Source: Pseudocercospora fijiensis CIRAD86 (Eukaryota; Ascomycota; Dothideomycetes; Mycosphaerellales; Mycosphaerellaceae). Taken from it: a stretch of 64,000 nucleotides of DNA. The position numbers were made by a program, and so were the translations under genes. The stretch lies in assembly GCF_000340215.1 (NCBI RefSeq), contig NW_006921533.1, forward strand, positions 6,415,424-6,479,423, in the 5' to 3' direction. The notes beneath the pieces are model-generated. The model was not told the DNA's origin. It ran no database searches and was given only the letters and a program-made list of their open reading frames with translations. Within the stretch, counting starts at the first letter, position 1; every line of letters starts with the position of its first letter. This document shows positions 1 to 9,638 of this stretch, one piece after another.

Positions 1-182
1 CACTGCTACTTCCGGCCTTCACTACACATCTCACCAAGCATGCCCATGTACAACAGCCTATTTGTTTTGCCGTGATCGCAGGCACCGCACTGCACTCTGC
101 AGCATGACTACGCGACGCATAGCATCGAACCCCGAAACGACATTGCGCCGGCGCGCGCGGAGCTGATGGCGCATTGTCCGCC

Positions 183-3100
183 ATGCCTGTGCCGACGATA
201 TCATTCCTCTTGGGCCTGGTCGTGGTGGCATATCTGTTCACACTCGTGGTGTTTGCCATCTTGCGCATAGTTACGGGTGTCTCAATCCAGCGAGTGGGCT
301 ACACAGGTTTCAGGCGCATCGCTTTCTCTCCCCGCCATGGCATCAAGGTCAACATTCGTGGCGTTGGCCTCTCTGTGCATCGCCCAACGTTCGCCCTACC
401 AACCTGGTGTAGCTTGGTTGTCACAGAGCTGGTAGTGACACTGAACCTGCAGGCAATCGACGAGGCGGCAAAGCAGCAAAATGGGAGCTTTGAGAAGGCC
501 AACGGCAATGCACCGCCGAGACCCAAGACGCCAGCCGAGCAAGAGCAGGAGGACGAGGAGGGCCGCGGGAGGCTTTGGCGGAAGCTCACCGAGACGAAAG
601 AGACGATCAAGAGACTGCATAGACAGATCAACTGGCTCAGACTGCTGGACCTGATCGCGACTGCTGTGACTTTGAACATTGAAGGAGTTGGGTCTCTCAC
701 GCTGGAGCGCTTGACGCTTTCCGTGGACACGCGCAGACAGACAGTTGATCGCAGTAGGCTGTTCCAGCATAACAAGCATCAGCCGCAGACTCAAAGTCCT
801 GCAGAGTGGAAGTCGATGATTAGAAGCGTCCTCTTCACACCCGAAGGTCGCGAAGATACCGAAATTTTGGACTACTGCACTGTCAACATCCATGGAATGC
901 TTCATCGGCAGCGTGAGGGGCTACGCGATGCGTCAATCGCGTTGAAGCTCGGTCGTCTCAATCTACCTTACGATGATTTTGAGCATGCGATGCGGTGTGC
1001 AGATCTCCTCCGAGGCCGATATGCTCAGCCTCAGCATGACGGCGCCACCGACCTATCGCTGGCAGACGTTGTTGATGAGCTGGATAGGCCTGGCAGCCGC
1101 GACGAGAACATTGTTCGAGCCGTGTCAGAGTCCCGGGCTTTCGTCGCTTCCGTCCTGCGTGGCATTCAGGAGATCCAATTCGCCGTGGGATTTGTTGGTC
1201 TAACTAAGAAGCTGGACCTCAAATCGCACGGAAACAAGGAAGTCTACTTCAACTTTGCTATGAAGGAGCTAGGCTTAGATCTTTTGCGTCTCGACCCGAA
1301 AAGTCCAGCGCATCGGATGTACTTCTCGCCCAACGACATTGCTCATCAAGGTCTCCTCACCGGCATTGCCATCGCAGCAGGTATTGACGATGGGCATGAC
1401 CACCCGGAGCGCATGCTCTATATACCTATGGTCACAGCCACTGTCAAAACCACTTTACCTTCGCGAACGATACACTACTCGAGAGTCGAAGATCCCAGCG
1501 ATCGAAACACGAATATCTTGTATGCCAATTTCGTATGCACTTCTCCTTCTCTAGACTTGGACCCGAAACACCTGCCACTCGTTCGCGAGATCACAAAGCA
1601 GCGATCGGAGCGCAAACGCCGGCGTAGTCCGAGCAGCGCTCATCACCAGCTGATATCGCAACTACTACCTAAAGCGCACCTGAAGCTTTCCATCCAGGAG
1701 CCAGTTGTCCGCATATCGCTCCCACCCTTAGCCAAAGACGCTGCAGACGATGACTTCGACTTGCTGATATCATCGGTATCGTCGGTGGCATTGGAATGCG
1801 AGTCTTCGCACGCAACAGATGGCCAGATACACTATAGCCTCAATTCTTACTACCGACACTCGCGCCATCGGCTTTATTACCAGGCTGCAGCCGGCGACAG
1901 GCATGACCTTCTGCACAGCGACTTCGTGGAAGTACAAGTCGATCTCAACGCTTTCCCTGACGTTGCTGTGAATGCCACCGGTCGCGCTCAAACCTTTACG
2001 ATCTTTCTTGTGCGACCCGACATCTGTGAAGGCGTGCGCCAAATTGTCAAGCAGCTGCGCCGAAACGTACTTGCACGACCAGAGGACAAGCACAAGCCTC
2101 ATGCGAGCTTTTTGCGGCAGATGCCATTATGGCTACAGCAGTGCAAATTGGAGGGCTCAGACTTTGGCCTCGAGCTCGCTGGGATCGACGACCAAGTATC
2201 TCAAGACACGCGAGGCTTTGGCTTGCAACTTGAGTCATGGACCGCAGAATACAAAGCTAAGCGTGACGAGCCTCACCAGGATGGGCACAGTCGGCGCAAA
2301 TCAGTCTCCAGGACTCCGCAAAAAGACAAGGACAAGAAAGAACATGGAACGCCAAAGAAGAAGTATCAGAGCTATGCTGATGGCCGACGGCTGACATTCC
2401 ACATACAGAATCTTGAGGGTACAATTGTGGATTCCATCGAAGATTCTGAGCCGGAGTCGTTTCTGACGCTGCCACGCTTTGAAATCGCTTTCTCAACGTC
2501 AACGGATGCACATGGTCCGATCTTCCATATCAACTCTTTCGCCAAGAGCATACTTGTGCAGTACTCTTTGTATACGCATTTCGCAACTGGCGTCGCGGCT
2601 ATGGTCATCAAGAGGACTTTCCTGGACAGTGCAGAGAGCAGAGACACCAAACCTAGCATGAACAGAAATCATAGCCTTGGGTTGTCTGTTGCTGACCCAG
2701 AGCTTGAGGATATTGCTCGAAGGGAAATTACTGCTATTGACTTCAAAGCGAATCTGGTACAAGTAAAAATTCGACTGCCAGCAGATCCACCAATGATGCT
2801 GCAAGCCTATCACTTGGAAGCTGGGCGTCATCGCTGGTCAACGCCTTTCGCACGCAGCCGACTGACACGTTTGTATGTCCGAGCTCCTGCAACCAGATCG
2901 GCTTGGAGCAGAATTATCAGTATCAAAGTTCTGCGGCTTGATCTTCGCGATATCAGGCGGAAGGTTGGGAAGCAGTCCGTATCGGAGAAGACGCTAGAGA
3001 TGGCTGCGGAAGCGATGCGCATTTCAGTCCCACATTCACTTGTGGTTCATGACATCTTTGACAATATCACCAATGTCATGAAGACGACGAAGCAGCTTCA

Positions 3101-6100
3101 ACACCACTTCTTGACGCGCACGAATGAGTACATTTTGACCAAAGAGCCGGAAGGCCCTAAGCACGTGCCTCGGATCACTCTCCGGACGCAGATCTTCCTC
3201 TTCGACATCGAAGATAGCTTGTTCGAATCTAAACTTGGTGCTATCTACAGGGCTGGACTTCTTGAGCAAAAGCAAAGAATTGCTCGTGATGAAGCGTTCA
3301 ACTTGAAGGCCAAGAGAATCAATCGGAGCCAAGCGCGCGAATCCTCGCGATTGCGTGCCCAGTCGGCACATGAGAAGCAGCGTTCCAGGTCTCGCATCAG
3401 GCAGACCAATAATGCCAAAAGAAGCCAGAGCACTCGCGAGGAGGGCCTAAGTCCGCAGAACAGTCAGAGGCATCGAAACCATGGGCGCAATATGCGTTAC
3501 GATGCCGATGGCAGGTGCGGCATTAGTGACGCCCACAACGTCTCCATCAATGAAGCGAGGAAGAAGTTAGACCAGTACAATTCTCAATCCTGGAAGAACC
3601 GAATCGATCGAGTAGAGACGTTCCAGAGCCATGCCATCAGGGAGATCAGAAGACTTATCGGCGTTTCGGACGATCTCGAAGATGTGGAGCAGAATGAGCC
3701 TATCCTTGCCTGGAGTCGCCGACCAGCACTCATGGTCATCGCAATCACTGATTTCGGCATCACGGTGGACAAGCCCACCTTTCCGATCAATGAGTATTCG
3801 CAATTCTTGTACAGCGTTGGCAAGGGCATGCCTCAAGATATGAAGTATGCCCTTCTTGTACCCATGAACCTACACGTTACCATGGGCGAGGGTCGAGTAC
3901 AGCTCCGCGATTACCCACTCCCGTTACTTCATATTCCAACGCTTGGGAATGGCCAGTCTCCCCGTATGCCAGCCATGTCGCTCCGGACTGACTTTGTTAT
4001 TGCCGAAGAATTCCGGGACATTGAGTCACAGAGAAGTGTCACTGTACAGGTAGTGCCACCTGAGAAGATGGGTGCCGGGCAAGGAGGCTTTGCAATCAAT
4101 GTCAGGAGAACGATATCTACGGTAAAGGTCTACTCAGACATAAAGATGGAGATCAACACCAGCAACGCCACAAGAATATCGTGGTCAACATCCTATCAGC
4201 CTGCAATTCAAGATGCGATGCAGGTGCTGGAAAGCTTCACAAAGCCGCCCGTCGACCCATCTGATCGAGTTGGGTTCTGGGACAAAATTCGCCTTACATT
4301 CCACTCTCGCATCAATGTGGCATGGAAAGGGGATGGAGATGTGCACCTGACAGTTAAAGGATCCCGCGATCCTTACATTGTGACTGGAAATGGTGCTGGT
4401 CTTGTCATGGTGTGGCGAAGCGACGTTAGCTGGAACATAGCACAAGATGAAGATCCACGCAAGTTTATGACAGTCGACAGCGGAGAGTATATTCTAGCTG
4501 TTCCAGACTTCAACAACTATGCTCGACACTCAGAGAACATGGCCACAGACGACGATGGAAGTACATCGTCGGGCTCAAGTATTTCGAAGAAGGACGTTGT
4601 GTTCAAGAAAGTCGTCATGAAACTCTCTGGCAAGGTAACCTGGCTTGCTGGGCTCATGTTCGAACAGGACCTTCCAGAAGGAGGCCGCAGCTTTGCGTTC
4701 AAGCCTCACTACGACATTGTGCTCAAGCATCCAGACTTTGCCAAAGGCTCTGATGGCTTGGAGTATGACGCATTTCGTGGTTTCCGGTCCCATCACATTC
4801 ACATGTCTGTCGCTGTGGCCGCACCGCACGATCGCGACTGGTCAGTAACAAACATCAAGCCGTCCAACAACTACAACTCGGTCCATTTGACACCTCGGTT
4901 CTTCTCGCATTTCTTCAATTGGTGGTCCATGTTTTCTGGGGTCATGTCTTTGCCTGTCAAGCAAGGGCCTCTTTGGGGCATCACGGAGAAGAAGAGCAAG
5001 AAATTCGGAAGACATGTGGCTACGATCAAATACAACCTGCTCCTGTCCCCACTCTACATCAGCCATGTGTACAAGCACAAAGACGCAGAAGAGTACGCTG
5101 GGCATTCAGTCTCAGCTACCGGCTTGAAAATGCGACTTGACAGTTTCATGCTTGATCTGCATCAGAGACGAGAGCACTTTGACTTGAAAGGCAGAGAGGG
5201 CACAAAGGCGAAGCAGACCAGTGGAATGCGTATCAATCAGGCTCAGTTAGACTTCATATCTGCGGATCTTCGAGCGCTTTCGGCAAGCATAGAAGGTACC
5301 AGCGCGGAGGACATCGAGAAGGCAAGTGATGAGACGTTGGCGTCTTTGCATGGGCAGGTGCCTTTGGTGGACATGTCCAAATTCGATATTCCAGACAATG
5401 ACTTCGCATGGATCGACATGGACGACTTTGTTGAACTGGACTGGATCCTCCCGGCTGAAGCAGATCCGAAGACAAAGATCTTGCCGTTGGGGTACGCCCC
5501 GCGGTTTACGTACTTCCGCGAGACTGACCACAATGGCACTATTGCAGGCGATCCCTCAAGAAGTAGTCCTTTCGGTGATGAGCCTACGCACTTTTGTGTC
5601 GTGTCTAAGAAGAATGATCCTCGAAGGGTACAGGCGGAGCTTATCCAGAGACGCCTTGAACTGATCAAGGAGAAGCAGGCACAGAACGTGCGCGCGGTCG
5701 GTGAGCAAGAATTGAAACTGGTGCGTGACATCAAAGACGACAAGAAACAGACCGCGGCACTTGAAGCCAAACTTGAAACTCTGCGCGGCCATAGCTCCCA
5801 CTTGGAAGGCAAGCACCGCTTCTTGGAATCAGTGCTTTACGAACTGTTGCAGCGCCTGGAACACGATGATCCATCTGCCGTTCCAGATCTTGAGACCAGT
5901 GAAGCATTTTTCGAAGCTCACGAGAAGACATACGACACCAACCATCCACGCCAGGACCCGGATCTGTCGAACATGGACGCTGCGCCACTAGCAGACTATA
6001 CGAGTGACTTCAATAATCGCTTCATTGTGCACAATGCTCAAATCAAGTGGAACAACTCCCTGCGAAACATTATTCTGCGCTACATTCACCAGAATAGCCA

Positions 6101-9100
6101 AAGAAGGGGTTTTGTGTATTATATGTCGCGTCGCGCAGTCAAATTCATTCTTGATGTGCTCGAGGAACGGCAGAACTCGGAAGAGGTTGGCACGCCAAAG
6201 AGACAAAGGTCGCGCGCAGCAAACTACACCTCAAGCTCTGCCGAGTCGCCAGAGGCCGACGACGAAGAGACTGTACAGGACAGAATCGACCAGCTTCTTC
6301 GTGATGGACGCCATTTTGTTGATGCAGAGGAGCCCGTCAATGAGACTTGGGATAGTGGACCTGGTAACTCTGGACACGATGACATTGCGACCGAATTTGC
6401 TCCCCTGAACACTTATCACTTCCGTCTGATCGCACCGCAAGTCCAGCTTCAAAGCGAGAAGAACTCTCAATCAGCTGTGCTCGTCACAGCAAAGGGAATG
6501 CAGCTCAAAGTCGTCCAGATAATGGAGAAAGACAAGATCGATGACGATGTCAGCGGACTCGTACAGCGCAGGTTCAATGCGGCGGCGGACAGCGTTCAGA
6601 TGTTCGTCACAAGCACGAAGACTTTCTCCACAGAATATCTGCACTTCTACTCTGCCAATCGCTATGGGGTCAAGGCTGGCACTTACTGGCCGCCTTGGGT
6701 GCCAATGGAGATTATGTTCGAGTTCCAAACGAATCCTTATGGGTTCCATCGTGTTGTCCATCGGACCTCTGCCAGCCTGCGATACGACAAGTACAACCAG
6801 CTGCGTCTCAAATACAACGACGACATCTCAGGAGGCGAACCCAAGTCTGCCGAGAGCGCAGAAGAGGCGGAGAGCCGGATGGATCATGTATGGCTGGAAT
6901 TCCCACATTTCCGCGCCATATGCGACTCGACTCAGTACTTTGCTATGTACGTCATTGCCATGGATCTCTTGCTGTATAATGAACCTCTTGAGAAGACTAG
7001 AAGTGAACGTCTTGAGAAGATCATGCTTGCATCAGATTTCAGTGACTTGACAGGAGCTCCGGAAATGGTTCAGATGCTGCAGGAGCGTATCCGACAGCTG
7101 GAGGAGATCAAAATGCATTTCCAGGTCAATGAAAGGTTCCTCGATCGCCAAGGCTGGAAAGACCGCATCAAGCTCGACCAGGATCTTGCCAGCTGTGAGG
7201 ACGAGCTATTCTTCATGATGAAAGCTATTACAACATCGCAACAGCATGTCGAAGAGCGACGAGAGACTGGAAATTCCGGTGGCTTCATGCATTTGCATGT
7301 CGCTTCCAAAGAGCTCGCTTGGCATCTTATCCGGGACAAGGGTGAGTCACTGATCGAGTTACAGCTCAAGGACGCCACATTCGACAGAACCGACAACTAT
7401 GATGGGTCGAACTACAATATCATGGAGATTGACCGCATCAATGGTTTCAACTTGCTGAAAGATGCCATCTATCCGGAGATTATATCTCCTTTCACAGATG
7501 AGACCAAGGGTGGCCGGCGTTTGCGAGACGCAAAAATGCTGAGAGTTCAGTGGCTGATGCTCGAGGCCATTGCCGGTATCCCAGTCGTGGATTACTTTGA
7601 AGTCGACCTCGTGCCTCTTCGACTTCAGATTGAGCGCGATGTAGCTCGCAAGATTTTCGAGTACATCTTCCCGGGCGTTGGCGGCAAAGCTTTCGATGGT
7701 GGCTTTTCGCCATTCATGGTGAAGAACATGCTACCTGCCCAGGATGAAGAAGACGAAAACGGCCCAGACGGACAAGACTCGCAGAGTGTGTTGGGAGCAG
7801 ACTCCACCGATCGTGTCGACCTGATACCAAACGATGCTAGTGGTCCTGGCTCTCTGGACGCTCGCCTCAAACCGACGCTGACTCTGCACAAACACAAACA
7901 GATGCATAGCAAGAGTGACAGCAAGGGCCTGGGTATTTCCAACGGTCCGGTCGCCAGCCACGGCCTGCACGGCTTTGCCATATTCCAGCACTCCGACAAG
8001 TCACGTACGGGTGACGGCACTCGATCTAATGCCTCGCGACATGCTCTTTCGCGGACGAAGCTCTCGCCGATGTCACGTTCGCCTAGTTTGCGCTCACTCT
8101 CTACGATGCGTAGCACAGCTGGCAGTCAAGATGCAGACGACAAGGTTGACAAGAGCAAGAGACTCGCTGTGGCGCAGAAGTTCCACGAAGATCACAAGAA
8201 AAGGAAGAAAGACAAGGAAAAGGACCACGATCAGCCCTCCGACGATCTTACACAAATGATGAGCAGAGCGTCGAATTATATGACTCTCGCCTACGTCAAG
8301 ATACCTAGCATGGTTCTATGCCTGTCGTACAAGGGGCAGGGAAAGCGCAACATCGAAGACGTGCATGATCTCGTCTTCCGCATGCCTACACTGGAGTACC
8401 GCAACAAGACGTGGTCCAACCTAGATTTGGCGATGCAGCTGAAGAAGGATTTCGTCCGTGCGCTGATCAGCCACGCCGGTGCCATTGTGGGAAACAAGTT
8501 TAGCCATCACAAGCCGAACAGGCAGCAGCAGTCTCGACTGCGTGAGCTCGCAAACAGAAGCACATTTATGAGTCCCAATGCAAGCCAGGCTCAGATGGGT
8601 GTGCTGCCCGGGCCGCCAGACTGGACGACAAACAGCTCTGAGACAAGCAGTGTCATGGAGAGTAGCTATTACGACCGAGAGACAAGCACATCTGGAAGAC
8701 CTTCGAGTGCAAGAGCAGCTAGTAGTAATTTCAGTCGAAGCCTGACACACTCATCACCATCGAGCTCAAGAGGGGACATGCGCAGGTCAGAAGATTCGGA
8801 CTTTCCTCAGGCATTGGGAACGACGAGCAATGGATCATCTGGCTACAGTCACAACAGTCCGCCACCGCCGCCACCTTCTGCTATTCCACGACCACTACCA
8901 TATGCACGTGGCTCTGCAAGCACGGCATCGGGGTCACAGGCGGATGAGTCGAGGAATCGTGCCAATACTATCACACGACATCTATCTGGGTTCGGCGAAA
9001 GATTGAGGCAGAGACAGGGCACAGCTGACAAGAGTGGCTCATCAAGCCAAGGCGGAAGAGAGGCGGAGGTCGAAGACACAGAAGAGACCAAGCGAAAGAG

Positions 9101-9149
9101 TAGACTTCTGCTCGGACCGCACAAACTGCTTGGGAGGTTGAGAGATTGA
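183..9149 (+). CDS. FMP27: Fmp27/BLTP2-like bridge-type lipid transfer protein
   Basis: Uninterrupted frame of about 2988 residues. The first ATG is at 183; the frame is open slightly further upstream but only through a TTG. An N-terminal hydrophobic segment (residues about 6-29) is a likely ER anchor. Family signature blocks are visible: GFWDK at residues 1364-1368 followed by a beta-rich stretch, a WNNSLRN block near 1955, and YWPPW at 2168-2172. A conserved C-terminal block, EYRNKTWSNLDLAMQLKKDF, lies near 2740, followed by a Ser-rich low-complexity tail. These match the fungal Fmp27 domains named after the GFWDK, SW and WPPW motifs. The family (yeast Fmp27/Ypr117w, animal Hobbit/BLTP2) forms long hydrophobic tubes of repeating beta-groove units that move lipids at ER-plasma membrane contacts. 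Length is typical. No intron is needed. Function is inferred from family. Confidence 0.93.
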   Translation: MPVPTISFLLGLVVVAYLFTLVVFAILRIVTGVSIQRVGYTGFRRIAFSPRHGIKVNIRGVGLSVHRPTFALPTWCSLVVTELVVTLNLQAIDEAAKQQNGSFEKANGNAPPRPKTPAEQEQEDEEGRGRLWRKLTETKETIKRLHRQINWLRLLDLIATAVTLNIEGVGSLTLERLTLSVDTRRQTVDRSRLFQHNKHQPQTQSPAEWKSMIRSVLFTPEGREDTEILDYCTVNIHGMLHRQREGLRDASIALKLGRLNLPYDDFEHAMRCADLLRGRYAQPQHDGATDLSLADVVDELDRPGSRDENIVRAVSESRAFVASVLRGIQEIQFAVGFVGLTKKLDLKSHGNKEVYFNFAMKELGLDLLRLDPKSPAHRMYFSPNDIAHQGLLTGIAIAAGIDDGHDHPERMLYIPMVTATVKTTLPSRTIHYSRVEDPSDRNTNILYANFVCTSPSLDLDPKHLPLVREITKQRSERKRRRSPSSAHHQLISQLLPKAHLKLSIQEPVVRISLPPLAKDAADDDFDLLISSVSSVALECESSHATDGQIHYSLNSYYRHSRHRLYYQAAAGDRHDLLHSDFVEVQVDLNAFPDVAVNATGRAQTFTIFLVRPDICEGVRQIVKQLRRNVLARPEDKHKPHASFLRQMPLWLQQCKLEGSDFGLELAGIDDQVSQDTRGFGLQLESWTAEYKAKRDEPHQDGHSRRKSVSRTPQKDKDKKEHGTPKKKYQSYADGRRLTFHIQNLEGTIVDSIEDSEPESFLTLPRFEIAFSTSTDAHGPIFHINSFAKSILVQYSLYTHFATGVAAMVIKRTFLDSAESRDTKPSMNRNHSLGLSVADPELEDIARREITAIDFKANLVQVKIRLPADPPMMLQAYHLEAGRHRWSTPFARSRLTRLYVRAPATRSAWSRIISIKVLRLDLRDIRRKVGKQSVSEKTLEMAAEAMRISVPHSLVVHDIFDNITNVMKTTKQLQHHFLTRTNEYILTKEPEGPKHVPRITLRTQIFLFDIEDSLFESKLGAIYRAGLLEQKQRIARDEAFNLKAKRINRSQARESSRLRAQSAHEKQRSRSRIRQTNNAKRSQSTREEGLSPQNSQRHRNHGRNMRYDADGRCGISDAHNVSINEARKKLDQYNSQSWKNRIDRVETFQSHAIREIRRLIGVSDDLEDVEQNEPILAWSRRPALMVIAITDFGITVDKPTFPINEYSQFLYSVGKGMPQDMKYALLVPMNLHVTMGEGRVQLRDYPLPLLHIPTLGNGQSPRMPAMSLRTDFVIAEEFRDIESQRSVTVQVVPPEKMGAGQGGFAINVRRTISTVKVYSDIKMEINTSNATRISWSTSYQPAIQDAMQVLESFTKPPVDPSDRVGFWDKIRLTFHSRINVAWKGDGDVHLTVKGSRDPYIVTGNGAGLVMVWRSDVSWNIAQDEDPRKFMTVDSGEYILAVPDFNNYARHSENMATDDDGSTSSGSSISKKDVVFKKVVMKLSGKVTWLAGLMFEQDLPEGGRSFAFKPHYDIVLKHPDFAKGSDGLEYDAFRGFRSHHIHMSVAVAAPHDRDWSVTNIKPSNNYNSVHLTPRFFSHFFNWWSMFSGVMSLPVKQGPLWGITEKKSKKFGRHVATIKYNLLLSPLYISHVYKHKDAEEYAGHSVSATGLKMRLDSFMLDLHQRREHFDLKGREGTKAKQTSGMRINQAQLDFISADLRALSASIEGTSAEDIEKASDETLASLHGQVPLVDMSKFDIPDNDFAWIDMDDFVELDWILPAEADPKTKILPLGYAPRFTYFRETDHNGTIAGDPSRSSPFGDEPTHFCVVSKKNDPRRVQAELIQRRLELIKEKQAQNVRAVGEQELKLVRDIKDDKKQTAALEAKLETLRGHSSHLEGKHRFLESVLYELLQRLEHDDPSAVPDLETSEAFFEAHEKTYDTNHPRQDPDLSNMDAAPLADYTSDFNNRFIVHNAQIKWNNSLRNIILRYIHQNSQRRGFVYYMSRRAVKFILDVLEERQNSEEVGTPKRQRSRAANYTSSSAESPEADDEETVQDRIDQLLRDGRHFVDAEEPVNETWDSGPGNSGHDDIATEFAPLNTYHFRLIAPQVQLQSEKNSQSAVLVTAKGMQLKVVQIMEKDKIDDDVSGLVQRRFNAAADSVQMFVTSTKTFSTEYLHFYSANRYGVKAGTYWPPWVPMEIMFEFQTNPYGFHRVVHRTSASLRYDKYNQLRLKYNDDISGGEPKSAESAEEAESRMDHVWLEFPHFRAICDSTQYFAMYVIAMDLLLYNEPLEKTRSERLEKIMLASDFSDLTGAPEMVQMLQERIRQLEEIKMHFQVNERFLDRQGWKDRIKLDQDLASCEDELFFMMKAITTSQQHVEERRETGNSGGFMHLHVASKELAWHLIRDKGESLIELQLKDATFDRTDNYDGSNYNIMEIDRINGFNLLKDAIYPEIISPFTDETKGGRRLRDAKMLRVQWLMLEAIAGIPVVDYFEVDLVPLRLQIERDVARKIFEYIFPGVGGKAFDGGFSPFMVKNMLPAQDEEDENGPDGQDSQSVLGADSTDRVDLIPNDASGPGSLDARLKPTLTLHKHKQMHSKSDSKGLGISNGPVASHGLHGFAIFQHSDKSRTGDGTRSNASRHALSRTKLSPMSRSPSLRSLSTMRSTAGSQDADDKVDKSKRLAVAQKFHEDHKKRKKDKEKDHDQPSDDLTQMMSRASNYMTLAYVKIPSMVLCLSYKGQGKRNIEDVHDLVFRMPTLEYRNKTWSNLDLAMQLKKDFVRALISHAGAIVGNKFSHHKPNRQQQSRLRELANRSTFMSPNASQAQMGVLPGPPDWTTNSSETSSVMESSYYDRETSTSGRPSSARAASSNFSRSLTHSSPSSSRGDMRRSEDSDFPQALGTTSNGSSGYSHNSPPPPPPSAIPRPLPYARGSASTASGSQADESRNRANTITRHLSGFGERLRQRQGTADKSGSSSQGGREAEVEDTEETKRKSRLLLGPHKLLGRLRD

Positions 9150-9638
9150 GGATTCGGCATTTTCGTGGTGCGGTTGTGGTTTTTGTCTTTGCCGCTCTTA
9201 TTGCATTGGGATTGGGCATGTCGTACGTCTAGCGCTTCGATTCTTTTCCTTTCGGATTTGGATTTTGGGAGGGATGGGAGCAGCAGCTTCGCGAGAGAGA
9301 GAGAGCAGGAAGCACAGATCTGGATGAAGGCATCTTCTTTTTATGGCGCCAAGAGAGAATGGTGAAGGGCAAAAGACGGCGTGTTTTCGAGTACATAGAG
9401 TATTCGTTCCAACGTTACCATACTCAGCATGTGCCTCATTTCATGTACGTGTGTGCGCATGTGCGTATGCAGCACGCTGGAGTTGAGTGAGGTGAGGTGA
9501 GGTGATGCCCGACTCGGATGCCAAGCCACCAGCTGGCCGGAAACGCGCTAGAAGCAGTACTTCTGCCTTCCTCGATGGATCTACATGTATGCTGCCCTTT
9601 CCCCGATGCATGGCATACGGCAATGACCGTGAGACACA
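9150..9638. other. Intergenic spacer Fmp27-Apc4
   Basis: Holds the 3' flank of the Fmp27 gene and the 5' flank of APC4 (same strand). There is a short GA-repeat (gagagagagagag) near 9290 and simple GT/GAGGT repeats near 9440-9500. I see no convincing gene or RNA. Confidence 0.5.
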